Shown in pieces: positions 8,006-16,637 of a stretch of DNA of 64,000 nucleotides. The stretch is from Bradymonadales bacterium. GTDB taxonomy: Bacteria > Bdellovibrionota > UBA2394. Position numbers and translations under genes: made by a program. Every line of letters begins with the position of its first letter. Positions within the stretch are counted from its first letter, which is position 1. The notes beneath the pieces are model-generated. The model was not told the origin of the DNA and made no database searches. It saw only the letters and a list, made by a program, of their open reading frames with translations. The stretch is taken from contig REDG01000035.1 in the NCBI GenBank assembly GCA_007693605.1, positions 1 to 64,000 of the forward strand, read 5' to 3'.

Positions 8006-9385
8006 TCAAATGGCCCGAACGATGATTCGAACCCCTTCGGTGTCGATGACCTCGATCTTGCGGCCCCGCTCCAAAAAGGCCCCATCGGAGACCACCTGGT
8101 AGCTTTTGCCGTCAATTTCAGCCCTGCCGACCGGCCGGAGGTCAGAGAGAAGAAGGCCCTGCTTGCCAATCAAGGACTGTAGACTGTCTCTTGCCCCCCT
8201 TTCTTCGCCGCCCCCTTTTTCAAGGCTCGTTCTTAGCACCAAGGGGGTCCGATTCGGCCTCTTCCGAAGTAGAAAGTAGAGAATGACCATCCCGAACAAT
8301 GTGACCACCAGACCAATGGCGACGGACTGAAGTTGATCTTGAACATCGGGGGCTGAAATGCTGAAGGGAATGTTCGGGGAGACTCCGGCCCAAAACAAGG
8401 CCCCCACCACACACAAGATGCCGGCAATGGCGAAGAGGAATGTCCCTGGGGCGACAAAGATTTCGACCCCAATCAAAATTAAACCCAAAATGAAAAGAAG
8501 AACCTCTTCCAGCCCAGCCAGGTTAACGATGAATTTGCCGAAGAAATAAAGGCCCAGACAGCTCAAGCCCACAATTCCCGGAACGCCAAATCCTGGGCTT
8601 TGAATTTCTAGAATTAGCCCCAAAATTCCAGCAGACATTAAGAGCCCCGCCACTGTTGGGTCGGTCAGAAACCGCACGATGGATTCTGCCCAAGAAATCT
8701 CAAATTCTTCGACCAGCGCATTCTCAAGCTCCAGAAACTTCAAGACTTCGGTTCGATGGTTGAGAGTGGCGTCCGAAATGCCGTGTTCGAGAGCCATTTT
8801 GTCGGTCAGGGTGAGAACTTCGCCCTCAGCGATCAGCCCAGGAATTTCTTTGCTCGCCATCACCATGGCTTCTGCAATCTCTCGAGATCGACCGTTTCTC
8901 TCTGCGGTCGCCCCCATTTCACCTCGAAAGTAGCTCACAAACTTTTTGCCAGCGTCTTGAGCGCCTTCTCCTCCAGCTTGAACTGGAGTGGCCGCCCCCA
9001 TGGTAGATCCACCGGCAAAAACGATTTTATCGCAGGCCAGTGAGATCAAAGCCCCAGCGGAAATGGCGCGCTTATTCACCCAAGCCAATGTGAGCACGGG
9101 GCTGTCCATAATGGCGTCTCGAATATCCACCGCCGCGTCGACTCGGCCTCCAAAGGTGTCGACTTCAAAAACAACCGCGTCAAAATTGTTTTCTTCGGCG
9201 TATCGCAGGGAGCGTTGAACAAAAGGCGAAAGACCTAACTCGACGGTTCCCTCAAAAGGAACCCACAAAACTTTTCCAGCCGTGACGGGCTCTTCGTTCT
9301 CTCCAATCAGATGACTGCCGAGGCTGAAAATCAGGCTTAAAACAATAAAAATACCAGATCGGTAAGCTTTCACGATTGCATTCAA
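8006..9385 (-). CDS. NfeD-family membrane-bound serine protease (ClpP class)
   Basis: NfeD1b-type protein of 459 aa: an N-terminal signal/membrane segment, a ClpP-class serine-protease domain (about 40-230), four or more membrane helices (about 235-360) and a C-terminal OB-fold NfeD domain (about 390-459). A catalytic-serine candidate is in ISAGALISLA, and AERNGRSREIAEAMVMASKE offers the expected lysine region. In related organisms such proteins are paired with FloA or stomatin-like partners, as here. Likely role: membrane quality control with FloA. Confidence 0.9.
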   Translation of the reverse strand: MNAIVKAYRSGIFIVLSLIFSLGSHLIGENEEPVTAGKVLWVPFEGTVELGLSPFVQRSLRYAEENNFDAVVFEVDTFGGRVDAAVDIRDAIMDSPVLTLAWVNKRAISAGALISLACDKIVFAGGSTMGAATPVQAGGEGAQDAGKKFVSYFRGEMGATAERNGRSREIAEAMVMASKEIPGLIAEGEVLTLTDKMALEHGISDATLNHRTEVLKFLELENALVEEFEISWAESIVRFLTDPTVAGLLMSAGILGLILEIQSPGFGVPGIVGLSCLGLYFFGKFIVNLAGLEEVLLFILGLILIGVEIFVAPGTFLFAIAGILCVVGALFWAGVSPNIPFSISAPDVQDQLQSVAIGLVVTLFGMVILYFLLRKRPNRTPLVLRTSLEKGGGEERGARDSLQSLIGKQGLLLSDLRPVGRAEIDGKSYQVVSDGAFLERGRKIEVIDTEGVRIIVRAI

Positions 9386-9417
9386 GCAGTCTTTTAGTCA
9401 CGAATCAAACAGCGAAT

Positions 9418-10260
9418 TCAAAAGCGAAAGCGAGGTCTAGACCTGGAGTCCGCCGCATCCAAGATTTGTTTCAAGTCTTCGGCCCCGTCACGAGTTCTTG
9501 GCAAGGTGTAACCCCGGCTCATCAGGGCGTCTCCGCCTAAGAATCCGATTCTGGCCCCCGCATAAGCCCCCACGCCGGCTCCGATAATAATGAATCCTCC
9601 GCGGCTGGCCCACTTCAAGATCAGTCCTAGACTCAACTCTGTTTTTGCGATGGGCAACATCTTTTGAGTTGCCATAAAACTGAGATAACCCACGGCGGCA
9701 GCTCCAACCACAGCCCCAGAAATGCTCAAGACTTCCGTCCATAATTTTCGCCGCTCTAGCAGGCGAAGGTCCTCGTCTCGCAGCGCCTGATCGAGAACAT
9801 GAAATCGGCCGTATTCGTCTAGGTTCTTACGATAGCTACTATAGATGACATAGAGGCGGTCCCACCAGATTTGTTCCGATTCAGATTGGAAGAGTCGTTT
9901 GGTGATTTCTCCCACCAGCGCCATAAAGTAGGGGCTGGCTTCCGGATCTTCTGGGAAAAAGTCTGCCTCTAAAAAGCGATCCACCAGTTGAATAAACTCC
10001 TCTTGTCTCATTTCAATCAACTTCATGATGCGCTTATAACGGTCGCCAAGATCGGGCCAGCCATCGTTGAACTGATCTTCCAAGGCTCTCATCTCGTTTT
10101 CGTTTCTCGGCGCGCGGACTCCTAAGCCTTCATCTTCTAAAAGTGAAATCATCTCATGATCGTCAGGTTCAACCAAAAAGATCAAGCGAGGCTCGGCCAT
10201 CGAATAGGCCGGAAAGCCAAGACATCCCATCAAAATCCAAGTCGCGAAATTCTTTTTCAT
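9418..10260 (-). CDS. Exported glycine-zipper hairpin protein (cluster member 1)
   Basis: Unrecognised 280-aa protein. It has a cleavable-looking signal peptide (about 1-22), a helical acidic middle, then two hydrophobic glycine-rich segments (about 177-197 and 221-242, the second GGFIIIGAGVGAYAGARIGF) and a short basic tail. The RRKLWTEVLSISGAVVG entry into the hairpin resembles the corresponding part of the next two genes, suggesting a diverged tandem family. It is 33 bp from its upstream neighbour and probably in one transcript. No function can be assigned. Confidence 0.72.
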   Translation of the reverse strand: MKKNFATWILMGCLGFPAYSMAEPRLIFLVEPDDHEMISLLEDEGLGVRAPRNENEMRALEDQFNDGWPDLGDRYKRIMKLIEMRQEEFIQLVDRFLEADFFPEDPEASPYFMALVGEITKRLFQSESEQIWWDRLYVIYSSYRKNLDEYGRFHVLDQALRDEDLRLLERRKLWTEVLSISGAVVGAAAVGYLSFMATQKMLPIAKTELSLGLILKWASRGGFIIIGAGVGAYAGARIGFLGGDALMSRGYTLPRTRDGAEDLKQILDAADSRSRPRFRF

Positions 10261-10293
10261 ATTTCTCCCCCCCCTTGTCGAACCCCTCTAATC

Positions 10294-10896
10294 TTAAAAG
10301 TCTCCGGAAATTTCTTTGGCTGAATCCAAGCGCCTCATCAGCCGATCCAAATCTTGTGAAAGAAGATCTCGGTCGTAGGATCGGGGTGGTGAGTAGCGCA
10401 GATCAGAGAGTAAAAAGCCAAAGCCCGCACCGGCCAATCCGCCTACCGGAACCACTAGCCAAAGAAGCTGGCTGCCAAAGGCTTTTGACAGCATATATCC
10501 GGCGGGAATGGCCACAAGCACTCCAATCACCGCCCCCGTTGCAGAGTAGATCTTTCTTTTTGTTTTTGCGAGCGCCAGTCTCTTTTCAAACTCTCGCTCC
10601 AAAGCTCTGTGAAGGCTGAGACTCAGCGGCCATCGCTCAGGTTGCTCGGCCAGAGAGTCTTCAATCAGCCGAAGTAGACGAACCACTTCTTCTCCGGTCT
10701 TCACACTAAAGACGGATTCGGCCAATCGTTCCGAAATCAGTCGAGCCAGCGGATCGTCAAAGGCCAACTGGTGAGACTTGAAGTCATAAAAATAAAAGTC
10801 AAATTCAGGAGGAAGCTCTCTGGCCCACAAGCTGTTGGCGAAGAAGTAAAGGCCCAAACTCGCAAGCAGACTTCTAGCGAATCGGAATCTGTTCAT
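10294..10896 (-). CDS. Exported glycine-zipper hairpin protein (cluster member 2)
   Basis: Unrecognised 200-aa protein with a signal peptide (about 1-26), a helical region, and a C-terminal hydrophobic hairpin (about 118-138 and 143-164, including GGLAGAGFGFLL). The segment KRKIYSATGAVIG aligns by eye with the same place in both neighbours. The start has a clear AAAGGAG Shine-Dalgarno although it lies 23 bases inside the end of the upstream gene, so translation is likely coupled. Confidence 0.72.
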   Translation of the reverse strand: MNRFRFARSLLASLGLYFFANSLWARELPPEFDFYFYDFKSHQLAFDDPLARLISERLAESVFSVKTGEEVVRLLRLIEDSLAEQPERWPLSLSLHRALEREFEKRLALAKTKRKIYSATGAVIGVLVAIPAGYMLSKAFGSQLLWLVVPVGGLAGAGFGFLLSDLRYSPPRSYDRDLLSQDLDRLMRRLDSAKEISGDF

Positions 10897-11629
10897 AGAA
10901 ACTCCTTTCGAGCTGAGAGAGTCTTTCTGAGATATCTTGTGTTGATGATCCGGTTCTTCGAATGAAGTCCTCTCCGTTTGGATACTTCAAAACAAAATCT
11001 CTGGCAGTGAGCACATCGGGGTCAATCGGAACGAATTGCCCGACGACATGAGGGCTGGCATAGTATCCGGCAGCCGCTCCTCCACCCGTGAGGATTGCCA
11101 GGGCAAAAACCTTTCCGAAAACAGATTGTGTTCCCGGTGCTCTGAAGTAGATGAGGGCAGAGCCGCCGGCGAGCCCCAAGACGGCACCCCCTGCGGCCGA
11201 CCAAAGCCGGAAGCTTTGCTCAAATTTCTCTCGGTCGCCGATGATCAAGCGGGCCTGATCGACCATCTGATTTCCGATGAGATAGAAGAAAACTCGAAGC
11301 TCCTGGTATTCAGACAACACCTGCTTGAGGCTTGAATTGAACTCTTGATCATGATCGAGATGGAGGCTCGCGAAGTAAATCTGAGAAACTCTGCCGGCAA
11401 TGCTCAAAAGCTTTTCCACTTCTTCCTCTTGTTGCCTTGGGCTGAGGTCAGAGGCTCGTTCTCGAAAGCTTTGAGCGCTCTCCACAAAGTCCGCCAGTTC
11501 TTGTTCAAAGATCTCGATTCGATGCACCCAAAGCTCTTGGCTTGCTTGGGTGACACTAGAGACTCCGAAAAGAAGGGCGAGGCCAAATCCTAAGAGCGAC
11601 CGTCCACACCACCGAGTTGTTTTGTTCAT
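10874..11629 (-). CDS. Exported glycine-zipper hairpin protein (cluster member 3)
   Basis: Unrecognised 251-aa protein: signal peptide (about 1-30), helical acidic region (about 35-140), then a glycine-rich hydrophobic hairpin (about 143-162 and 172-190, with GGAVLGLAGGSALIYF and TGGGAAAGYY), and a soluble tail. Same architecture as the two genes after it. The start overlaps the upstream stop by 4 bases. Confidence 0.72.
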   Translation of the reverse strand: MNKTTRWCGRSLLGFGLALLFGVSSVTQASQELWVHRIEIFEQELADFVESAQSFRERASDLSPRQQEEEVEKLLSIAGRVSQIYFASLHLDHDQEFNSSLKQVLSEYQELRVFFYLIGNQMVDQARLIIGDREKFEQSFRLWSAAGGAVLGLAGGSALIYFRAPGTQSVFGKVFALAILTGGGAAAGYYASPHVVGQFVPIDPDVLTARDFVLKYPNGEDFIRRTGSSTQDISERLSQLERSFYEQIPIR

Positions 11630-12960
11630 CGCGTTCGACCTCCATCGCTTGAATTTCTGTGAGTTGGAACTTCTAAGCTTTGCTCAATGAAAGCGATCTC
11701 TCTTTCAATCTGGGCTAATCGTTTTTGAATCTGATTTCGAGCCTTCTCGAGAACTTCTTGTCGCCGAAGGACCTGGTCGTATAGGTCGTAAGACTCCAGC
11801 TTTAGTTGCATCAGCTTGTTGCCACCTCCAAGGCGCAAAGGATGTTGTTGAATCGACCAAAACTGGAAGGCGCTAAAGGCTGTTAGGGTTCGAAGAAAGC
11901 TCGGACCGACCCAAGCTTTCAGAATAAAGAAGTCAAACATGAAGGTTCCAACCGAAGCGGTGAAGGCATTTATCTCCTCTTCTTGGTAGAGTCGAGAATG
12001 GAGCTGCTGATCGGCCTGATTTCGAAGCAAAGGATTTGCAATGCTTTGCATATTTTCGAGCCCAAGTACGCCGAACTCGAGATCATTGAAAGCCTGTAGG
12101 CTGTCGATGGCCTTTTCAAGGCTATCGTAGGCTCGCGATAAGAATCGGTTTCGAGGGGCATCAAAGAGTTCGTTTGGGCCGGCCAAACGAGACCACTCGC
12201 GAAGGTGAAGCAACATTTGAAGTTGCTGAGCCGGATTGAGGCTCGGAAACAGCGGGGGTTGATGGGGCGAGCCCGTCAGCACACTAAACTCATCTGCCTC
12301 TCCGAAGACTTGTTCACTCAATTTGTGAAACTTATCATAATGAGCTTCTGAACGAGCTCGGGTCTCTTGAAGCCTTTCGGAGTTGTGTTCCATGAAGGCT
12401 TCCGTGACTCCTGACAGGGCTTTCTGCCCTCGGTCCATATGGAAGGCGACTTCCAAGAGCCCCCGACCGATGAGTCGTTTCAATTCGAGTTTTCTCTGTG
12501 GGTCGGCCTGAACCTCGGTGAAAACCCGGATGAGGTCTTGAATCAAGTAGAGATCTGAAATCAGCGTGTACCAGGAGCTCCGCCAGTTGATGTGATGCGA
12601 GACATGAAATCGTTGCTCTCTCCACTGGTCACTCCGATCCAGTACATGAGGGGGCGCGGACGAAGCCAATCGATAGCCAGAAAAAATGGCTCGATCAAAG
12701 TCGGCGACAAAGGGAGAAGTCGATCGAGGGAGTCGAGCCAGATGGTGCGAAAGCTCTTCTAGCAGGGCCATCTTCTGCAATTGGCACGAAGGAGTGTGGC
12801 AAGGGGGACGACCTTTCTCCACTCTCTCTAGAAATGAAGAGAATTCTCGATGAAGGGATGTCAGTCCGTCGAGTTGCGCCTGCAAAGAGGGTGGAGGCCC
12901 ATCTGACAAAGCCATCGTCAGTGCCGAAAAAATGAAAGTGCTGCCTAAAAACATCCCCAA
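11626..12960 (-). CDS. Exported helical protein of unknown function
   Basis: A 444-aa protein with an N-terminal signal peptide (about 1-18), a long largely helical body, one hydrophobic stretch near residue 345 and a C-terminal coiled coil (about 390-435). No known domain was recognised. It is the first gene of the apparent four-gene exported-protein run reading toward nfeD and overlaps the next gene by 4 bases (ATGA). The helical composition and coiled coil suggest a structural or binding role, but this is inference. Confidence 0.7.
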   Translation of the reverse strand: MGMFLGSTFIFSALTMALSDGPPPSLQAQLDGLTSLHREFSSFLERVEKGRPPCHTPSCQLQKMALLEELSHHLARLPRSTSPFVADFDRAIFSGYRLASSAPPHVLDRSDQWREQRFHVSHHINWRSSWYTLISDLYLIQDLIRVFTEVQADPQRKLELKRLIGRGLLEVAFHMDRGQKALSGVTEAFMEHNSERLQETRARSEAHYDKFHKLSEQVFGEADEFSVLTGSPHQPPLFPSLNPAQQLQMLLHLREWSRLAGPNELFDAPRNRFLSRAYDSLEKAIDSLQAFNDLEFGVLGLENMQSIANPLLRNQADQQLHSRLYQEEEINAFTASVGTFMFDFFILKAWVGPSFLRTLTAFSAFQFWSIQQHPLRLGGGNKLMQLKLESYDLYDQVLRRQEVLEKARNQIQKRLAQIEREIAFIEQSLEVPTHRNSSDGGRTR

Positions 12961-13068
12961 AGAACCCCAACCTCAAATTAGTGAATTGAGGCCTCGGTGG
13001 CAATGAAAATGATGCAAAGCTCCAACACAGAGACCGCCAAGACAACGCAACCCGCACAGCCTGAGTGA

Positions 13069-13097
13069 GGGGCAGACGGGCTTTTAGCGCCACTCCC
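13069..13097 (-). repeat. Dispersed intergenic repeat, copy 1
   Basis: The minus strand reads GGGAGTGGCGCTAAAA then GCCCGTCTGCCCC. It matches the copy at 38329-38356 at nearly every base. It lies in the 142-bp gap between the degenerate GGDEF gene and the exported helical protein gene, just downstream of the former. I see no gene in this gap. Confidence 0.6.
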
Positions 13098-13102
13098 AAG
13101 GT

Positions 13103-13972
13103 TTAGACGGATTGGCTCCGCAGCCTAGTAACCTGAAAACTCAAGTTCTGAGTTCGACGGTTTTGTGTGATTTCGACTTGCTCAAGAGCCGAATGCAGTC
13201 GTTTCAGGCAGGACTGAAGTTGTTTGCGATCCATGTCGGCAAGAAAGACCAAGAACTCATTCTCCTGACATCGCAAAACTCGATCGGAGCCTCGAACCGT
13301 GCGGGTAAGGGTTCGAGAGGTGGCCTCCACCAGCTCAGAAGCGGCCACTGGGCCCAGAGATTTCTTCAATCTCGACCATGAAGAAATGACCACTCGTAAG
13401 CCTTGGTTTCGGCTTCTTTGGATCAGATCGGCATGAAGATCTTTTGAGAGATCGATGGGTTCTCGAAGATTCGGGTTGCCTGAGAAGCTTTGCAAGTCCC
13501 GATCGTTGACCATTTCTACCAGTCGTTGGTTGTTGTCGTGCAGACTTCGTTTGAGTGCGACATCTCTCATAATTCGCGGGAGCTGCGTGAGAAAATCTAG
13601 TGACTTGAATTCACTTAAAACAAGAGTGCAAAGATGAAGGCTCTTCTTTCTTCGTTGATTCAGGATGCGGTAGCTTTCGGGTGAGAGCACCAAGATTTTG
13701 TGATAGAACTTACTCTCTCGAAGCACCTGGTCAAAAAGCTTCAGCTGACCCTCTGCAAACTTCTTGAGCTCAATAAGAACCCCAAGCGGTCGACTTTGTT
13801 TGAGTTCCTTTGAGATTCTGGGAAGAACTTGTGATCGGAAGGACAAAAACTGAAAGCACTGGCCAGGGAATCGGCTCTTCATGATCGACTCGAACAAGGC
13901 TTCATGGGCCTTCGAACCCGAGCGAACCACTAGCCACGAGTTTTGCATCGTCGAGTCTACCCGTTCTCCCAT
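13103..13972 (-). CDS. Degenerate GGDEF-domain protein
   Basis: About 289 aa. The C-terminal third follows the GGDEF fold pattern (helix ending in TRTVRGSDRVLR, then the signature position, then FLVFLADMDR), but the signature reads CQENEF instead of GGDEF, so diguanylate cyclase activity is very unlikely. The N-terminal part looks like a receiver- or sensor-like alpha/beta domain without a recognisable phospho-acceptor set. Likely a structural or c-di-GMP/nucleotide-sensing relic. The start is uncertain: GTG at 13984, ATG at 13972 or ATG at 13948 are all possible. Confidence 0.65.
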   Translation of the reverse strand: MGERVDSTMQNSWLVVRSGSKAHEALFESIMKSRFPGQCFQFLSFRSQVLPRISKELKQSRPLGVLIELKKFAEGQLKLFDQVLRESKFYHKILVLSPESYRILNQRRKKSLHLCTLVLSEFKSLDFLTQLPRIMRDVALKRSLHDNNQRLVEMVNDRDLQSFSGNPNLREPIDLSKDLHADLIQRSRNQGLRVVISSWSRLKKSLGPVAASELVEATSRTLTRTVRGSDRVLRCQENEFLVFLADMDRKQLQSCLKRLHSALEQVEITQNRRTQNLSFQVTRLRSQSV

Positions 13973-14110
13973 CTCCTCACTCACGCCCCGATTATGGGCA
14001 ATGATATGACGAAAGTGCAAGCCTTAATTCGACCCCGTCGGAGCCTCTCTCGATCCTTGTTGGCTACTTTAACAGTTCTCATCTGTCTCGGGATTCTGAT
14101 CAGAGGCGGA

Positions 14111-14122
14111 TTGGACCACTAG
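14111..14122 (-). repeat. CTAGTGGTCCAA 12-mer at the 3' end of the 14119-14460 gene
   Basis: Exact copy of the 12-mer on the minus strand; its TAG is the stop codon of the small exported-protein gene. Flanking GGCGG and CCGCC arms could form a short stem around it. Confidence 0.75.
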
Positions 14123-14460
14123 CGCCGCCTTCGGCGACGAATCCGATCTTCAAGTCCGTGAACGGCCTTTCGATAGAAGTCCACTTGGGCCTCTGCAGAT
14201 CGAATACGATTGCGGCGGCTTAAGACCCCCCCAGACTCCCGAGCTCTTTCTTCTTCTAGTCGTTCTTCAGCAATTCTTAACAAAGCTCGCTTTCGAATCA
14301 AAATTTCTTCTGTTTCCTCCGGCCAAGACTCCAGAAACTCTTGGGTCACTTCCGAGAATCGACGAATGGCGTAGTCCTCTGGGCTGACAAAACTCAAACC
14401 CGCCCCATCCTCTTCTGGGCTTGAAAGGCTCAACACAAGTAAAAGAGCAAGATTGTTCAT
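14119..14460 (-). CDS. Small arginine-rich exported or membrane-anchored protein
   Basis: About 113 aa. A short hydrophobic N-terminus (NNLALLLVLSLS) is followed by a charged helical region, probably a coiled coil, ending in a run of six arginines. The ATG at 14460 is preceded closely by GGAGG; a GTG three codons earlier is also possible. No homologue recognised. The stop codon lies within the dispersed 12-mer. Confidence 0.55.
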   Translation of the reverse strand: MNNLALLLVLSLSSPEEDGAGLSFVSPEDYAIRRFSEVTQEFLESWPEETEEILIRKRALLRIAEERLEEERARESGGVLSRRNRIRSAEAQVDFYRKAVHGLEDRIRRRRRR

Positions 14461-14688
14461 GACCTCCACACCGCTTTCTATGCTTTCAGAAAGCCCCCAA
14501 TTCTTACAATCGAAAAAGTTTGCAGACCAGAGGGCTCAAAATTGGCTCTCTCGGCGCCTTTCGCTCTCCATTCTCGATCGACAGAGTCTCAAGATGTGAA
14601 GGAACTTTTGTTTCCCCGCCTTTGGCATAGATCCTGTAGTGGTTTTAGGCTTCTGGGTGTTTGTGTTTCCGTGAGAAGGGTGGTTCTC

Positions 14689-15828
14689 ATGGGGTTGAGA
14701 GGGTTAGTCATTTTGGGTCTTTTCTTGGGGAGTTCCCTGCTAGAGGCTCAGTCGAAGGTTTATCAAGCTGAAGAAATCTTTCCCCGAGTGATGGTCGACG
14801 ACCATGCGGTCTATATGTTGGAGTCCGTTGAACTCTATGAAAATGAGACCGTCGTCTTTTCAGAACCCTCTCGGGTCTTCGTTCAAGACTTAAAGTTTCA
14901 CCCCAACGCAGGCTTTTTCATCGATGGAAGTGAAATCGATCTGATGGTTTCAGGAAAACTCGAATCAGAGGGTGGAGGAATTCAAGCTCGTTCCAGCATT
15001 CGTTCAGAGGCCGGCGCGGACGGTGATGTCGGAGTAGACGGAGAGAAAGCTCAAGATGGACTTCGAGGTTCGGCGGGGTCTCACGGATCTAATGCGACGG
15101 ATGGGGGCCATGGAGGTCATGGGTCGTCCATTCGCATCACCAACCCTCATTTGTCGGGCGACCTCATTTTAATCACACGAGGCGGTGACGGCGGGCACGG
15201 CGGACGAGGCGGCAGTGGCGGCAAAGGGGGAGTGGGTTTTTCAGGTGAAGATGCTCGGATCCTCTATGAGTTCAGGGGCCTCGACTCTTATCCGTTGGAT
15301 ATGTTGGTAGACATCGGAATGATGATTGGGGTGCCGGTGGTCGGTCAGGTTCTCGCCATCATGAAAATTTTTAATGGCTTACGAATTGGAGATGGCTTTG
15401 ATGGCTATGACGGCGGAGCCGGCGGTAATGCGGGTAATGGCGGAAGCGGCGGAGATGGCGGAGACGCTGGAGACATCTTTGTGATGATTGGGAAGAGAGA
15501 CCCTCAAACTGAGATTCGAGTGAACGCGCGAGGAGGTCTTGGCGGAGTGGGCGGCCCTGCGGGAGTTCCGGGTGTTGGGGGCCCAGGTGGCGAAGGGGGC
15601 CGCGCCGGTGGGCTTTGGTCTAAGAATGGGAAGCCCGGAAAGGCCGGAGCAACAGGTGAGCCTGGTCTAAGAGGAGAGAGGGGGATGCCGGGCCAGGCCG
15701 GAAGAGTGGCGTTGCACGAAACAGGAAGTCCCAAGTTTGTGGAGTGCTACATTAGCTTTGAAAGAATGAGAGATTTGGGAGTGGATGACTCCGTTGCGGT
15801 AGACTTTTTTCTTCGTTGCATCCCATGA
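14689..15828 (+). CDS. Secreted glycine-rich collagen-like protein 1
   Basis: A 379-aa exported protein. Signal peptide MGLRGLVILGLFLGSSLLEAQ, then a beta-rich region, then two glycine blocks of the GGxGG type (about residues 130-180 and 245-270), separated by a hydrophobic segment, and a collagen-like Gly-X-Y tract with proline (about 285-345). It ends with a cysteine-containing non-repetitive tail. The start is chosen for the signal peptide and an AAGGGTGG upstream; a GTG at 14671 is an alternative. It is the first of three tandem genes of this kind that overlap by a few bases. Surface or extracellular matrix role is likely but unproven. Confidence 0.75.
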   Translation: MGLRGLVILGLFLGSSLLEAQSKVYQAEEIFPRVMVDDHAVYMLESVELYENETVVFSEPSRVFVQDLKFHPNAGFFIDGSEIDLMVSGKLESEGGGIQARSSIRSEAGADGDVGVDGEKAQDGLRGSAGSHGSNATDGGHGGHGSSIRITNPHLSGDLILITRGGDGGHGGRGGSGGKGGVGFSGEDARILYEFRGLDSYPLDMLVDIGMMIGVPVVGQVLAIMKIFNGLRIGDGFDGYDGGAGGNAGNGGSGGDGGDAGDIFVMIGKRDPQTEIRVNARGGLGGVGGPAGVPGVGGPGGEGGRAGGLWSKNGKPGKAGATGEPGLRGERGMPGQAGRVALHETGSPKFVECYISFERMRDLGVDDSVAVDFFLRCIP

Positions 15829-16637
15829 TTTTAACATCGCTTCATTGGATCGCCTTTTTCAGTTTTCAACTTTTTGTCGACGAAGATTGGCAAGAGACGG
15901 AGGCGCTGGTTCTTGAAGAGTTGGAGCTTAAAAAAGATGAGTCCATTGAACTTCCCGCCTTTCAAAACATTCGCATCAAGAGCTTGATCGCTCGAGAGGG
16001 CGCTCGAATTCAATTTCCTGTTCAACACTCGGGGGCCTCTGCCGACTGGAGTTCGGACGGGGGCAATGGCGGCAGCGTTCTGCTGTTTGTGGACAAACTG
16101 GATGGGCATATTGTGGTGGAGGCTCGGGGTGGCGACGGAGGAGTCGGCAGAGACGGTCGTGACGGACAAATGGGAGCTCGGGGCAGTCGAGGCCGAGACG
16201 CTCGAAGACTCTTTTTCTTTTGGTTGGGGCCTGGGGAGCGAGGTGGTCACGGTCGCCCCGGCGAAAATGGAGAAGCGGGTGAGAATGGCGGCGACGGTGG
16301 CAAGGGTGGTCGCATTCAAATCTACATTCAAGAAAAACTTCCAGGCTCTCAGGTGCTTGTGGATGTGTCTGGCGGTAAGGGCGGCGCTGCCGGCCGTGGA
16401 GGTCGAGGAGGTTTGGGCGGCCCAGGAGGGCCTGGCGGTCGAGGATGGATGGACGGACCTCAGGGAAGAATGGGAGAGCCCGGCAGCCCTGGCAATCCAG
16501 GAAGGCCCGGTCGACCTGGAGCACCTGGCGAAAGCCTCATTTTGCAATTGAGCCCCCAACAATATCTCTGTGCGCAGCTTTGGGAGTTGAAGGCACTATC
16601 AACAGAGGAGGCCCTGTGGGATTGCTTCGCTCGATAG
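15825..16637 (+). CDS. Secreted glycine-rich collagen-like protein 2
   Basis: A 270-aa protein with a hydrophobic N-terminus (probable signal peptide), a beta-rich segment (ALVLEELELKKDESIELP), then alternating glycine-rich tracts and short beta strands (HIVVEARGG; QVLVDVSGG) and a final Gly-X-Y tract resembling collagen (GEPGSPGNPGRPGRPGAPGE). The ATG overlaps the upstream stop as ATGA. The tail contains two cysteines. Architecture parallels its two neighbours. Confidence 0.75.
   Translation: MILTSLHWIAFFSFQLFVDEDWQETEALVLEELELKKDESIELPAFQNIRIKSLIAREGARIQFPVQHSGASADWSSDGGNGGSVLLFVDKLDGHIVVEARGGDGGVGRDGRDGQMGARGSRGRDARRLFFFWLGPGERGGHGRPGENGEAGENGGDGGKGGRIQIYIQEKLPGSQVLVDVSGGKGGAAGRGGRGGLGGPGGPGGRGWMDGPQGRMGEPGSPGNPGRPGRPGAPGESLILQLSPQQYLCAQLWELKALSTEEALWDCFAR

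Noticed and set aside
15831-16562. Long minus-strand frame opposite the collagen-like genes
   Set aside because: Glycine codons (GGN) read as proline/alanine on the other strand, which keeps antisense frames open; no start signal or family match.
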